Below are positions 24,601 through 33,317 of a DNA stretch of 39,585 nt, piece after piece. Origin of the DNA: an uncultured Lachnospiraceae bacterium (GTDB taxonomy: Bacteria > Bacillota > Clostridia > Lachnospirales > Lachnospiraceae); assembly GCA_900539175.1 (NCBI GenBank), contig UQAW01000028.1:1-39585 (forward strand), in the 5' to 3' direction. The notes below the pieces were generated by a model, which was given only the letters and a program-made list of their open reading frames with translations, did no database searches and had not been told where the DNA came from. Position 1 is the first letter of the stretch. Every line of letters starts with the position of its first letter. The position numbers and the translations under genes are program-made.

Positions 24601-25482
24601 TCATTTTGCAAAGATTATCTTGATTTGCAGTTTGTCATTGTTGTAGATTGCTCCAATACTTCCGCCCATACGCTCAATCAGCAGCTTGGCGATGGACAAT
24701 CCCAAACCGGTTGAATTGCGACTGGCTTCTACTGTATAGAAACGGTCAAACAATCTGCCGACCGTCACATAATTCAGATTGTGCGCCGTGTTGCTGAATG
24801 TAACACAGCCGTTCTTATCCATGACTACGGACAGATCGCCGTCAGAGTATTTCAGCGCATTGCTGATAATGTTGGAAAAGATACGGTTGACCGCACCTGC
24901 ATCCAGTTCACGGAAAACCGGTTCCTCCGGCAATTCGATTTCCGGTTGGATGCCTTTTTCCTGCATGACCGCATAGAAAGACAGCAGACTTTCCTCCAAT
25001 GCCCGGACAACATCCATACGTTCTGGTTTCAGTTCCTGAAAAGAAGTAACCACACTATATCTGAATAGTTCTTCGGTTAGATTTTTTAAAACATCTGTTC
25101 TGTTTTGGATTTGAGAAAGATAGCAGTGTACCGTTTCGCTTTTTTCCTCTCGTTCCAATAGGTCAAGATAACCGTTTATCGCCGTAAGCGGAGTTCTCAG
25201 GTCATGGGAAATATTGGTGATAGCTTCTTTCAGTTCCAGATCGCCCTGTTGGTAACGATGGCGTTCCTTGCGGAGCAATCGAAGCTGGATATTAATCTCC
25301 GAAGCCAGTTTTCTCAGATGAGGGTCGCTGGAAGAAATATCAATCAGAGTGTTTGTGTCGGAGGAAAGACGTTCCTGGAATTCTGTATGAATTTCATCAA
25401 TACTTTTTTCTATAAAAATAATCTTTGTGATTAGAAAAAATACAACAATTAGCAAAATACAACACAAAATCCAAGGGAACAT
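24601..25482 (-). CDS. Sensor histidine kinase of the ABC-transporter system
   Basis: 293 residues, a short kinase with one N-terminal membrane helix (about 3-25) and hardly any external domain. It has ITNISHDLRTPLTAINGYLDLL with the phospho-His near 95, NIISNALKYSDG (N box), and STGLGLSIAKLLIE (G2). Kinases of this compact kind partner with peptide-antibiotic ABC exporters and often sense through the transporter. It lies 12 bp downstream of the permease gene. Confidence 0.92.
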   Translation of the reverse strand: MFPWILCCILLIVVFFLITKIIFIEKSIDEIHTEFQERLSSDTNTLIDISSSDPHLRKLASEINIQLRLLRKERHRYQQGDLELKEAITNISHDLRTPLTAINGYLDLLEREEKSETVHCYLSQIQNRTDVLKNLTEELFRYSVVTSFQELKPERMDVVRALEESLLSFYAVMQEKGIQPEIELPEEPVFRELDAGAVNRIFSNIISNALKYSDGDLSVVMDKNGCVTFSNTAHNLNYVTVGRLFDRFYTVEASRNSTGLGLSIAKLLIERMGGSIGAIYNNDKLQIKIIFAK

Positions 25483-25494
25483 CTTTCTACCTCC

Positions 25495-26331
25495 TTACTT
25501 TAGGTTCTTTTTCTTAAAGGAACGACTTCCTATAAGAGATGTTGAAAAAATTACAAACGCAGAGCACAATGGAAGAAAAATCAGGTGTTCCACCCCTTCT
25601 TCGCAAAGAATTACACCTTGTCCTCCAGGTGTCAGACAGATAAGAAATTCCAGCAGGATACGAAATGTTCCACCGATGAATTTGATATTTTGGGGATGCC
25701 ATCGCACAGTTGGGTCTGTATCACTCCACATCCATCCATCCAATAACTCTGGTTCTGCAAAACGATCATAAAGGAGCATCCCGATTATGACCATTGCAGC
25801 TACAGCTCCCAGACAAAGAAGTGTCGCTGAGTTTTTGTTCTCCGCCAGACTTGCCAACAGACAACATACGCTGGAGAGTGCAACGACCATCAAAAGGCTT
25901 GAAAAAATATAAAATGCCATCTCTCCCAAAGAGAGGTTCAGGCTTGCCGTACCCAGTAGCGGAATACCCAGCATCCCATTAACTATCAACCAGATTAGTG
26001 CAGTACTCAGTCCAGCACATATGGTCAGGAGAAGATTGGAAAAATAAACTTCTTCACGAGTGTGTCCGCAGATTAGTTTATTGCGCAGAGTTCCATATTC
26101 ATAGTCTGTTCCCCACAAATATGCGGCAAATACGGCGATAAATGGTCCCATCAGGGGTGAATATCCAAAAAAACGGGCGACCAGCTTATAGATGTATGCA
26201 TTAGTCAAATTCGTCTGGAAGTAACCGTTGAGGATGATGAATGCGGAAAGCAATACAGCAATCACTAATTCTATTCGAATCATTTTTTTATTCTCTGTAC
26301 GGTAAAAGGCTGCTCGAAAAAGTTTACGCAT
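25495..26331 (-). CDS. ABC-2-type transporter permease
   Basis: 278 residues from the ATG at 26331, chosen over an upstream frame because GGAGGTGATAAT precedes it. It overlaps the ATPase stop by 8 bp. About six hydrophobic segments are visible (for example LVIAVLLSAFIILNGYF, GPFIAVFAAYLWG, LLMVVALSSVCCLLA, LCLGAVAAMVIIGMLLY). It is the membrane half of a drug- or peptide-exporting ABC transporter; partner ATPase next door. Confidence 0.88.
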   Translation of the reverse strand: MRKLFRAAFYRTENKKMIRIELVIAVLLSAFIILNGYFQTNLTNAYIYKLVARFFGYSPLMGPFIAVFAAYLWGTDYEYGTLRNKLICGHTREEVYFSNLLLTICAGLSTALIWLIVNGMLGIPLLGTASLNLSLGEMAFYIFSSLLMVVALSSVCCLLASLAENKNSATLLCLGAVAAMVIIGMLLYDRFAEPELLDGWMWSDTDPTVRWHPQNIKFIGGTFRILLEFLICLTPGGQGVILCEEGVEHLIFLPLCSAFVIFSTSLIGSRSFKKKNLK

Positions 26332-27238
26332 TATTATCACCTCCAACCAGAGAGATGTAATAACTCTCCAAACTTTCATCTTTTTCCTGCATAGACAGCA
26401 CTTCGCAGTTTTCCTTTGCCAGTACAACGGTCAGCTGTGTCACATTGATCTTTGCGAACACATCGGCTGTTGTTGCGGAGATAATTTTATATTCCAGATT
26501 CATGGAATCCAGCACACGAGCCAGAGTAGAAGTATCGGTCACTTCCATGCGGACACACTTGCGGCAAACTGTGTCCAGTTCTTCTGCACTCAGTTCCTTC
26601 ACCATGCGACCATTATCAATGATACCGTAATGAGTAGCCAGACGGGAAAGTTCATCCAGAATGTGACTGGAAATAAGAACTGTAATCTGTTTTTCTCGGT
26701 TCAACTTCAAAATCAGTTCTCGCATTTCCACAATACCCTGAGGGTCGAGACCATTTACAGGCTCATCAAGAACAAGAAAGTCGGGATCACCGGCTAATGC
26801 GATAGCGATGCCCAGACGCTGCTTCATACCGAGGGAGAAGTTCTTCGCTTTTTTCTCTCCCGTGTTGTCGAGACCTACCAGCTTCAACAATTCCTGAATA
26901 CAATCAAATGATGGCAGACCAAGAATGAGATACTGGTGCTTCAGATTTTCCTCCGCAGTCATATCCATGTAGATGGACGGTGTTTCCACCACAGCACCCA
27001 TGCGACGGCGGGATTTGATAATATCCTTGCTGTCATTGCGGATGCCGTACAGAGAAAAGCTACCGGAAGTCGGTTCCTGCAATCCGCAGATCAAGCGGAT
27101 CAGGGTTGTCTTACCAGCGCCGTTCTTTCCCACAAAGCCATAGATGGAACCTTTGGGAACATTCATAGTAAGACCATTCAATGCCTGAAAGTTTTTATAC
27201 TTTTTTGTCAGGCTGTTTGTTTGCAAAATATAGTTCAT
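26324..27238 (-). CDS. ABC transporter ATP-binding protein (BcrA-like)
   Basis: 304 residues. Walker A is GKNGAGKTTLIRL, the ABC signature NFSLGMKQRLGIA, and Walker B FLVLDEPVNGLDPQG, followed by the H-loop SSHILDEL. The C-terminal 80 residues resemble the regulatory tail of bacitracin/lantibiotic exporter ATPases. It is cotranscribed with the permease. Likely role: energising export of a cell-envelope antibiotic or peptide, inferred from the family and the adjoining two-component system. RBS AAAGGAGG lies 9 nt upstream. Confidence 0.92.
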   Translation of the reverse strand: MNYILQTNSLTKKYKNFQALNGLTMNVPKGSIYGFVGKNGAGKTTLIRLICGLQEPTSGSFSLYGIRNDSKDIIKSRRRMGAVVETPSIYMDMTAEENLKHQYLILGLPSFDCIQELLKLVGLDNTGEKKAKNFSLGMKQRLGIAIALAGDPDFLVLDEPVNGLDPQGIVEMRELILKLNREKQITVLISSHILDELSRLATHYGIIDNGRMVKELSAEELDTVCRKCVRMEVTDTSTLARVLDSMNLEYKIISATTADVFAKINVTQLTVVLAKENCEVLSMQEKDESLESYYISLVGGDNNA

Positions 27239-27280
27239 ATTGTATTACCTCCTTTGCTGACCTAAGTTTACAAAACAAAA

Positions 27281-27321
27281 GTCAAGAAAGTGGTCAAGAA
27301 AAACGTCAAGATTTGGTCAAG
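27281..27321. promoter_or_regulatory. Four tandem GTCAAG direct repeats, likely regulator binding sites
   Basis: GTCAAG starts at 27281, 27293, 27305 and 27316, spaced 12, 12 and 11 bp, about one helical turn each. They lie just upstream of the transporter operon and overlap the end of the response regulator gene. A PhoB-type regulator bound to one face of DNA would recognise such an array. A weak -10 (TAAACT on the minus strand) follows. Confidence 0.6.
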
Positions 27322-27989
27322 ATTTTTTGTTCTGCCAATTTGAAACCAATTCCCCAGACTGTTTCGATATAGTCTACACCGCTGACATCCTGCATCTTTT
27401 TACGAAGATTGCTGATGTGCTGCTTCAAAGAACGCTCGGTGCAGTCGGGTGTGTCCAGACTGATTCTGTCAAGCAGGACACTCTTTGAAATTACCTGTTT
27501 GGGATTTTCCATCAGCAGTTTTAAGATGGCATACTCCGTTCGGGTCAGCTTCACAGGCTGCTCCTGTACTGTCAGAGAAAGGGAAACCATATCCAAAACC
27601 AAATCGCCAACGGAAAGAGATTTGGTTTCGCCATGTTGTTCTGCCTTGCGGAGCTGAACAGTGATACGGGCAAGAAGCTCCTTTGTATCAAAAGGCTTGG
27701 TCATGTAATCTGCCGCACCGCCCAGCAGAAGATTTACCTTGTCTTGCACATCTACTTTTGCGCTGAGAACGATAACAGGAATGTTCTCAATGTGGGGCAG
27801 AACTTCCTCGCCAGACAATCCCGGCAACATCAGATCCAGCAGCACCAAATCGGGCTTGTTTTGTGAAAGAAGATATAACGCTTCTGTGCCGGAGTATGCA
27901 CGAAGAACAGAATAGCCCTCTTGCACCAGCACTTCTCTCAGCATATCTCCAATATGAATATCATCATCTATGATTGCGATTGTTTTCAT
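27306..27989 (-). CDS. OmpR-family response regulator of the transporter system
   Basis: 227 residues. Receiver domain with IIDDDIHIGDMLREVL, the acceptor Asp in LVLLDLMLPGLSG, and KPFD. Winged helix with TRTEYAILKLLMENPKQVISKSVLLDRI and ERSLKQHISNLRKKM. It likely activates the transporter operon; the final codons lie in the direct-repeat array. It begins 24 bp after the sigma-like gene, with AAGGAA some 15 nt upstream. Confidence 0.93.
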   Translation of the reverse strand: MKTIAIIDDDIHIGDMLREVLVQEGYSVLRAYSGTEALYLLSQNKPDLVLLDLMLPGLSGEEVLPHIENIPVIVLSAKVDVQDKVNLLLGGAADYMTKPFDTKELLARITVQLRKAEQHGETKSLSVGDLVLDMVSLSLTVQEQPVKLTRTEYAILKLLMENPKQVISKSVLLDRISLDTPDCTERSLKQHISNLRKKMQDVSGVDYIETVWGIGFKLAEQKILTKS

Positions 27990-28012
27990 TCTCGTTCCTC
28001 GTCAATTTCCTT

Positions 28013-29188
28013 TTATAGTTCAAACGCTACTATCGTTTCCTTTGGCAACTTCTCGTTTTCGCAGTTTAGAAGGTAGGCTATTGCCTTGTTCGCAAAGCGG
28101 TTTGTTTTCATTGTATCCCAATCGGCAAGTCGGACTATTTCTGATGTGCCGTTCTCAAAATCAAATGAAATCTGGCCCCATTCGCCGTCGCAGTCTGCTT
28201 GGTATTCGTAGATTGCGGTGGCGATTTTCTTTTTTCGTTTGGTCTTGGATTTCTGTTTCAAGCGGACAGCATGGATTGCGCCCTCGGCAACCAACAATTC
28301 TGTCAGTTTGTCCACTGCTCTGCGGTAGGCTCGCTCCGCACCGCTGGCAGTGCTGCCCTCAAACATTACAGCCAGTTCCTCAAAGGTGGGACGGCCTTTC
28401 CATGAGCCGACATGCCCGCAGGTCATGCAGATTGCCAGCCGCTTTTCAAGCAAGGTCTGTTCCCGGTAGTTCAGCTTATCAAAAGCTCGCTGCACCTTTT
28501 CTGCCTGTATGCCGTTCCAGAGGATGTCGGAGTAGTTCCAAGTATCATCAAGAGCAACATCTTCGCCCGTTTCCTCGCCGTCCTCATCTGTCACATAGAA
28601 TGGTTGCTGATTGCGGATACCTCGAACAACTCTCAGATATTCTTCCGCAAGGGCAAAGTCACAGTTATACTTTTTGGAAAACTCGCTGACCGTATCCTTG
28701 GTGTTATGGTACAGCCAAGCCATTGACCGCACCATTTTATAATTGGTCAGAGAGGATACCGACCATTTTTCTTCGCCCATGCGGAAGCGGAGCATAGCAT
28801 CCCGGATGAACGGGAAAATGTATGTAGCATACTCCGCACCCTTGGCAGGATCATAGTCCATCAGCTTTTGGAGCATTTGTTCCCTGCAGGAGAGCTTTAT
28901 ATCTATAAAACGGTCTGTATCGTACAGATCGCCGCCATCCACACCCCAAAAGCCTTTGATGCGCTTATTGAGCTGTGGCTCATAATGGTGGAGGAAGAAC
29001 GAGAAATATATCAAATTCTTTTCCCGCAAGGCAGACAGGATATATTCATTCAGACTGCCCACCGCTGGCGGCTCCGGTTCCAGTTGGAAGATGCGCTCTG
29101 CCATATAGGGAATGATACCATCACCGTGCGGATTGACAGCGTATTTTGGTATGTATCCGGTCATATTCCATGTAAAATCACTTAGCAT
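28013..29188 (-). CDS. Sigma-70-like protein of a mobile element
   Basis: 391 residues from an ATG at 29188 that follows a strong AAAGGAGGTG. The middle (YDPAKGAEYATYIFPFIRDAMLRFRM) looks like sigma region 2. Region 4-like helices appear later (LNYREQTLLEKR, then PTFEELAVMFEGSTASGAERAYRRAVDKL). The N-terminus and C-terminus are unlike housekeeping sigma factors, and the C-terminus has a KQKSKTKRKKK basic patch. I believe related proteins occur in Firmicute elements; they may direct element genes. It lies directly before the response regulator. Confidence 0.7.
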   Translation of the reverse strand: MLSDFTWNMTGYIPKYAVNPHGDGIIPYMAERIFQLEPEPPAVGSLNEYILSALREKNLIYFSFFLHHYEPQLNKRIKGFWGVDGGDLYDTDRFIDIKLSCREQMLQKLMDYDPAKGAEYATYIFPFIRDAMLRFRMGEEKWSVSSLTNYKMVRSMAWLYHNTKDTVSEFSKKYNCDFALAEEYLRVVRGIRNQQPFYVTDEDGEETGEDVALDDTWNYSDILWNGIQAEKVQRAFDKLNYREQTLLEKRLAICMTCGHVGSWKGRPTFEELAVMFEGSTASGAERAYRRAVDKLTELLVAEGAIHAVRLKQKSKTKRKKKIATAIYEYQADCDGEWGQISFDFENGTSEIVRLADWDTMKTNRFANKAIAYLLNCENEKLPKETIVAFEL

Positions 29189-29220
29189 AGCGCACCTCCT
29201 TTCAACGTCCAATTTCAAAT

Positions 29221-29292
29221 TTATTTCTTTTTCTTACTCGCAAAAATTGCAATTATACAGAAAACCAAGAAAAACAAAAATCCTATTTTCAT
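29221..29292 (-). CDS. 23-residue membrane peptide
   Basis: Short gene MKIGFLFFLVFCIIAIFASKKKK with an AGGAGGA site 7 nt upstream of the ATG. A single hydrophobic span ends in a basic tail, so the C-terminus is likely cytoplasmic. It lies in the 125-bp gap between the zinc-finger protein and the sigma-like gene on the same strand. No known homologue comes to mind. Confidence 0.5.
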   Translation of the reverse strand: MKIGFLFFLVFCIIAIFASKKKK

Positions 29293-29313
29293 TGACTGTT
29301 CCTCCTAACAAAT

Positions 29314-30417
29314 TCAAATGCACTTTTGGGCTTCTTTCTTCAAAGCAACCTGTTCCATTTCTTTCTCATAAGTTCCCTTGGCATAAGCGACATTACTTTT
29401 TGCCCGGAGCATCTTATCTTTCGCCAGTTTCTTCATAACCTCTGCTAAATCCTCATCCAGTTTGCCACGCTTGATATAGCGGTTTATGGTATTCAGCCGC
29501 TTTTCGTATATCTGGATAACAGGATGATCGTCTGCAAGCTCCCGTTGTTCTCTGCCTTTCAGATTGCCGATCTGTCGGCAGGTGCGGTGTAGCTTGTCCC
29601 CCGGCGCATAGCCGCCGCAGTATTTGGTGTGCCTTGCGTTGGTTGTCAGAAACCATTTGCCGCAAATTTTACATTTCTTCGGTGCATGACCGACACACAA
29701 GCCCTCAAAGAGATCAGACCGGAACATCCCCACAAAGGATACATAATGGATTCGCTTGACGAGCTTTGCAACTTTTTCGCCGGGACGGATGACCGATACA
29801 TACTGAACGGAATTGTTCAGGGTAGACATCCAGGCATTGCCCTCCGTGATAGAGAACTCCGGCGGGAAATAGCTGCCGAACATTCTGGCGAAGCCCTCTG
29901 CGGTACGGTCTGCTTCATTTCCGTCTGATTTTTCCGCAAAATCAAGCATTGCGGTTTGGTATTCCCCAAGGGAGTATGCCAGATGCCCGAATACAGCAGT
30001 ATATCGTTGGAGCATCATTGCATCGGCATAGTTCGGGATTTCTTCAAACTGCAAGGAATTAGTTGCGGCTTTTATGGCAAACTCCATATATTTCAGCGCA
30101 TTGTCCGCAGTAAAGACTTTTTCAATCCGTTCTCTATGTTTTGGAATATTCATATTGAAGAACGGCGGCGTTTCGCTGAGAATATCCACCATTGTCAGCA
30201 CAGCTTCCTTTGCCATAGGAAAGAGTGCGGAAGCATCCTGTCCGGCGTTTAACATTCCAAGCAGTAGATTGATTTTCTCGCATTGCTCGTTCATTCTTGC
30301 GAGGGTATCCGCAGGAACATTCAGCGCATCACAGGCAAGAGTACCGATAGGAAATATTTTGCCCTCATATATGACCGTATCCTGCCAAAAATCCAATGTC
30401 ATCAGTTCTTGATTCAT
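29314..30417 (-). CDS. DUF6076-like protein with CGNR-like zinc finger
   Basis: 367 residues from the ATG at 30417 (AGGAGGGC upstream). The N-terminal half is helical and unrecognised. At about residues 260-300 it has CKICGKWFLTTNARHTKYC followed by RTCRQIG, a treble-clef zinc finger as in CGNR proteins, suggesting nucleic-acid binding. I recall this family as DUF6076, common in Firmicute elements. The gene lies upstream of the sigma-like gene in the minus-strand run. Function unknown, perhaps a regulator. Confidence 0.6.
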   Translation of the reverse strand: MNQELMTLDFWQDTVIYEGKIFPIGTLACDALNVPADTLARMNEQCEKINLLLGMLNAGQDASALFPMAKEAVLTMVDILSETPPFFNMNIPKHRERIEKVFTADNALKYMEFAIKAATNSLQFEEIPNYADAMMLQRYTAVFGHLAYSLGEYQTAMLDFAEKSDGNEADRTAEGFARMFGSYFPPEFSITEGNAWMSTLNNSVQYVSVIRPGEKVAKLVKRIHYVSFVGMFRSDLFEGLCVGHAPKKCKICGKWFLTTNARHTKYCGGYAPGDKLHRTCRQIGNLKGREQRELADDHPVIQIYEKRLNTINRYIKRGKLDEDLAEVMKKLAKDKMLRAKSNVAYAKGTYEKEMEQVALKKEAQKCI

Positions 30418-30451
30418 GCTTGCCCTCCTGTCCTGTTTTTTCACTTTTCTA

Positions 30452-30457
30452 ATTATA
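30452..30457 (-). promoter_or_regulatory. Extended -10 for the minus-strand element operon
   Basis: On the minus strand TGGTATAAT gives a TG-N extended -10 with a perfect TATAAT. No good -35 is seen 17 bp upstream. It lies 35-40 bp before the zinc-finger gene. Confidence 0.45.
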
Positions 30458-30573
30458 CCATGCAAATGTGAAGAAATCTACATCATCAGATAAGTTGTCC
30501 TGTTTTTTGAAATGAGGTTGTCCTGCTTTTAGCCTGCTTTTTTTCAAATCCGTCATAACCATAGTAGAAAGGG

Positions 30574-30605
30574 CGAAGCACCTGCCAATCACGGCGGGTG
30601 CTTCG
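30574..30605 (+). promoter_or_regulatory. Strong hairpin in the primase leader
   Basis: CGAAGCACCTGCC (30574-30586) pairs with GGCGGGTGCTTCG (30593-30605), nearly perfect. No T-run follows, so it is more likely a leader structure controlling the replication genes or an end-protecting element than a terminator. Confidence 0.55.
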
Positions 30606-30639
30606 TGCTTTCCAGACTATTATGAACGGAGGTTTTTCT

Positions 30640-31260
30640 ATGACAATCTATGAAAACATCAAGGCGGCGATCAGCGTGAAGCAAGCTGCCGAGCACTATG
30701 GGCTGAAAGTCAACCGCAGCGGTATGACTTGCTGCCCATTCCACAATGACCGGCATCCGAGCTTGAAGCTGAATGAAGATTATTTCTTCTGCTTCGGTTG
30801 CGGAGCCAAGGGAGACGTGATCGACCTTGTGGCAAAGCTGTTCAATCTGAGTAACCATGAAGCAGTGCAAAAGCTGGCTGCGGACTTTGGGCTTGACCCG
30901 AAACCGCCCACTGCCGCAGCTATGGTCAAGCCAAAGCGTCCCTATATCCGTCAGTTCCGGGAGGATGAAATGCTGTGTTTCCGGGTGCTGACGGATTATC
31001 TGCATCTGTTGGAGGATTGGAAAGTGCGCTATGCACCAAAGACACCGGACGAGCCTTATGATGACCGTTTTGTGGAAGCCTGCCAGATGCACTGCCATAT
31101 CGAATATATGGCAGATGTGCTGACCGTGGGCGAATTGGAACAGCGTGTAGCTGTTGTGGACAAACTGATGAAGGACGGGTATATCGACTTTCTGAAAGAG
31201 TACACTGCACGAAAGAAAAAGGAGGTGGCACACCATGGCGAAGAACCGGAAAACGCCTGA
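30640..31260 (+). CDS. CHC2 zinc-finger primase-like protein
   Basis: 206 residues from the ATG at 30640 (ACGGAGG upstream). The first 95 residues are a DnaG-type CHC2 zinc finger, with C32, H35, C51 and C54 in the patterns CPFH and CFGC. The remaining part is helical and lacks the TOPRIM catalytic domain. It therefore probably supplies DNA recognition for the helicase encoded next, which overlaps its end by 26 bp. It likely helps replicate the excised element. Confidence 0.88.
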   Translation: MTIYENIKAAISVKQAAEHYGLKVNRSGMTCCPFHNDRHPSLKLNEDYFFCFGCGAKGDVIDLVAKLFNLSNHEAVQKLAADFGLDPKPPTAAAMVKPKRPYIRQFREDEMLCFRVLTDYLHLLEDWKVRYAPKTPDEPYDDRFVEACQMHCHIEYMADVLTVGELEQRVAVVDKLMKDGYIDFLKEYTARKKKEVAHHGEEPENA

Positions 31261-32608
31261 TATGAATTTGCCTGTCTGGTTTGATGGGCAGAATATCAAT
31301 GAAGCTCTGTTTTGTGAAGAATTTCTGCAAGAGAGCAGAATCATCTTTGCAAACAGGGCTTTCTTTACGCCCAATGGACGGGTAACGGATGATATTGTCC
31401 TGCGGGGCGAGGTCTACGAAAAGCTGAAAAGCTACACCATCAGCAGCGTACCGCAGAAGATCAAAAACATCATGGAATTGCTGAAACTGGAAGCCATGGT
31501 TGAGGATCTTCCTCCCCAGCCTGACCGCATCCATGTTGCCAACGGAACGCTCATGCTGGATGGAAGATTTATCGAGGGGAAAAAGGAAATCGTACAGAGC
31601 CGCTTGCCTGTTTCCTACAATCCAAACGCTGCTGCACCTGCTCTGTGGCTGAACTTTTTGGACGGTTTGCTCTATGAAGAAGATATTCCCACCTTGCAGG
31701 AGTTTATCGGCTACTGCCTGATTCCCTCCAACAAGGGGCAGCGCATGATGGTGATTAAGGGCAACGGCGGCGAGGGCAAATCTCAAATCGGTGCAGTGCT
31801 GTCCACCATATTCGGCACGAATATGAAAGACGGCAGTATCGGTAAAATTTCCGAAAACCGCTTCGCCCGTGCCGATCTGGAACACATCCTGCTGTGCGTG
31901 GATGATGATATGCGGATGGAAGCTCTGCGCCAGACCAACTATGTAAAATCCATTGTAACCGCACAGGGCAAGATGGATTTGGAACGCAAAGGTAAACAGA
32001 GCTATCAGGGCTGGATGTTCGCCCGGTTGATGGCATTCAGCAATGGCGATCTGCAAGCCCTGTATGACCGTAGCGATGGTTTTTACCGTAGACAGCTTGT
32101 GCTGACTACCAAGGAAAAGCCCGTGGACAGAGCCGACGATCCCGATCTTGCAGAGAAGATGAAAGCCGAAGCCGAGGGGATTTTCCTCTGGGCATTTGAA
32201 GGCTTGCAGCGGCTTGTTGCCAACAACTTTAAGTTTACGGAGAGCGACCGCATCCGTGAAAACCGGGAAGCGGTCAAGCGTGACAATAACAACATTTTTG
32301 ACTTCATGGATTCCGAGGGATATATCCGGCGCAAGGCGGATGCGTCCATCAGTTCCAAGGACTTTTACGCTATCTATCGCCTGTGGTGTGAGGAAAACTC
32401 CCTTGCCCCTCTGAAATCCCGCAGCTTCAGCGATGCCATGGTTGCCAATGCAAAGAAATTTAATTTGGAGCATTGCAACAACATCACCAACTCAGCCGGA
32501 CGGCGGGTATGGGGATTTATGGGTGTGGAAGCTGTGGCACGACCTAATATAAACGGGTTTTACGACGTTTCGCCATGTACGTACGTACCGGAGGAATGGC
32601 AGGACTGA
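31235..32608 (+). CDS. P4-type DNA helicase/primase-like ATPase
   Basis: 457 residues. The centre is an SF3-type helicase of the phage/plasmid P4 group: GNGGEGKSQIG (Walker A, about 176-183), HILLCVDDDM (Walker B, about 213), and LMAFSNGDLQALYDR. The N-terminal part (NMEL..DRIHVANGTLMLDGRF) is the D5-type region before the helicase. AAAGGAGGTGG lies in front of the ATG, inside the CHC2 gene, so translation is coupled. It would unwind the element at its origin after mobilisation. Confidence 0.9.
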   Translation: MAKNRKTPDMNLPVWFDGQNINEALFCEEFLQESRIIFANRAFFTPNGRVTDDIVLRGEVYEKLKSYTISSVPQKIKNIMELLKLEAMVEDLPPQPDRIHVANGTLMLDGRFIEGKKEIVQSRLPVSYNPNAAAPALWLNFLDGLLYEEDIPTLQEFIGYCLIPSNKGQRMMVIKGNGGEGKSQIGAVLSTIFGTNMKDGSIGKISENRFARADLEHILLCVDDDMRMEALRQTNYVKSIVTAQGKMDLERKGKQSYQGWMFARLMAFSNGDLQALYDRSDGFYRRQLVLTTKEKPVDRADDPDLAEKMKAEAEGIFLWAFEGLQRLVANNFKFTESDRIRENREAVKRDNNNIFDFMDSEGYIRRKADASISSKDFYAIYRLWCEENSLAPLKSRSFSDAMVANAKKFNLEHCNNITNSAGRRVWGFMGVEAVARPNINGFYDVSPCTYVPEEWQD

Positions 32609-33008
32609 TTCCTGTCTTTCGTTTTCTGTATGTATGTACACAGCGTTTTACCTGTTTTCCTTTTTTATAGGAATAATCAGCTGTCAGAACTGACCTGTTT
32701 TCGGGCATTGAAAATCAATGGTAATGGAAACAGCAAAGTTCTTGACCGCAGGACGAAACCATTTCACCAAATCGTGCTTCTCCAAACCATGCACCCAGTT
32801 TACGAAACAATGGGTGTTTTCACTGTTTCAGACAAAATCCCACGGAACAGCAAAGTGGGATATATGCCTGTATGGACAGAGTATCGCACTCACAAAATGA
32901 AAGCGATTTTGGAGAAAGCAGATTTTTCACTGTTCGGTGCATCTGCTCCGCTTTGGGGAGTAGCCTTTGCACCGAATTGTAAATCAAAAATATGGAGGAA
33001 TTTACAAT
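32609..33008. other. Hairpin-rich noncoding stretch between helicase and HTH gene
   Basis: About 400 bp with no supportable gene. It has three well-formed stem-loops: CACCCA/TGGGTG (32792-32816), ATCCCAC/GTGGGAT (32837-32861), and a nested one, TTCGGTGCA/TGCACCGAA (32933-32976) with an inner 7-bp stem. A near-repeated GAAACAGCAAAG-like motif occurs twice. Possible functions are a replication origin for the helicase or a regulatory RNA. Confidence 0.5.
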
Positions 33009-33224
33009 ATGAATGTACGCAACGAAATCAAGGCACAGATCATCCGTGCCGGAATGACTATGCAGGAAGTAGTTGACCTGCTCTCGGACGAGTACGGTTG
33101 GAGCGACAGCGTTTCCAACCTGTCCGCAAAATTACAGCGGGAAAGCATCCGATACAAGGAAGTATTGGAGCTTGCCGATGTGCTGGGATACGACATCGTA
33201 TGGCAGCAAAGACGGGAGAAGTGA
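33009..33224 (+). CDS. Small HTH-type element protein
   Basis: 71 residues, starting at an ATG with ATGGAGGAAT upstream. The sequence (EIKAQIIRAGMTMQEVVDLL, NLSAKLQRESIRYKEVLELADVLGYDIVW) fits an XRE-like helix-turn-helix of the kind found near relaxase genes in Firmicute integrative elements. It could bind the neighbouring oriT or control the relaxase. Function inferred from position only. Confidence 0.7.
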   Translation: MNVRNEIKAQIIRAGMTMQEVVDLLSDEYGWSDSVSNLSAKLQRESIRYKEVLELADVLGYDIVWQQRREK

Positions 33225-33317
33225 TGCCCCGGCAACATCCCCTCGTAGTTCCCGTCCCCATAGGCACACCGCAGTGCTGTCTATGGATGGCAGTGAAAGA
33301 TACGCTTTTCGCTGCCG

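Noticed and set aside
27281..27321. A CRISPR-like repeat array
   Set aside because: Units are only 6 bp with 5-6 bp between. No spacers, leader or cas genes.
32630..33076. Open frame across the hairpin-rich gap
   Set aside because: No ribosome site, and it runs through three stem-loops and into the HTH gene in another frame.
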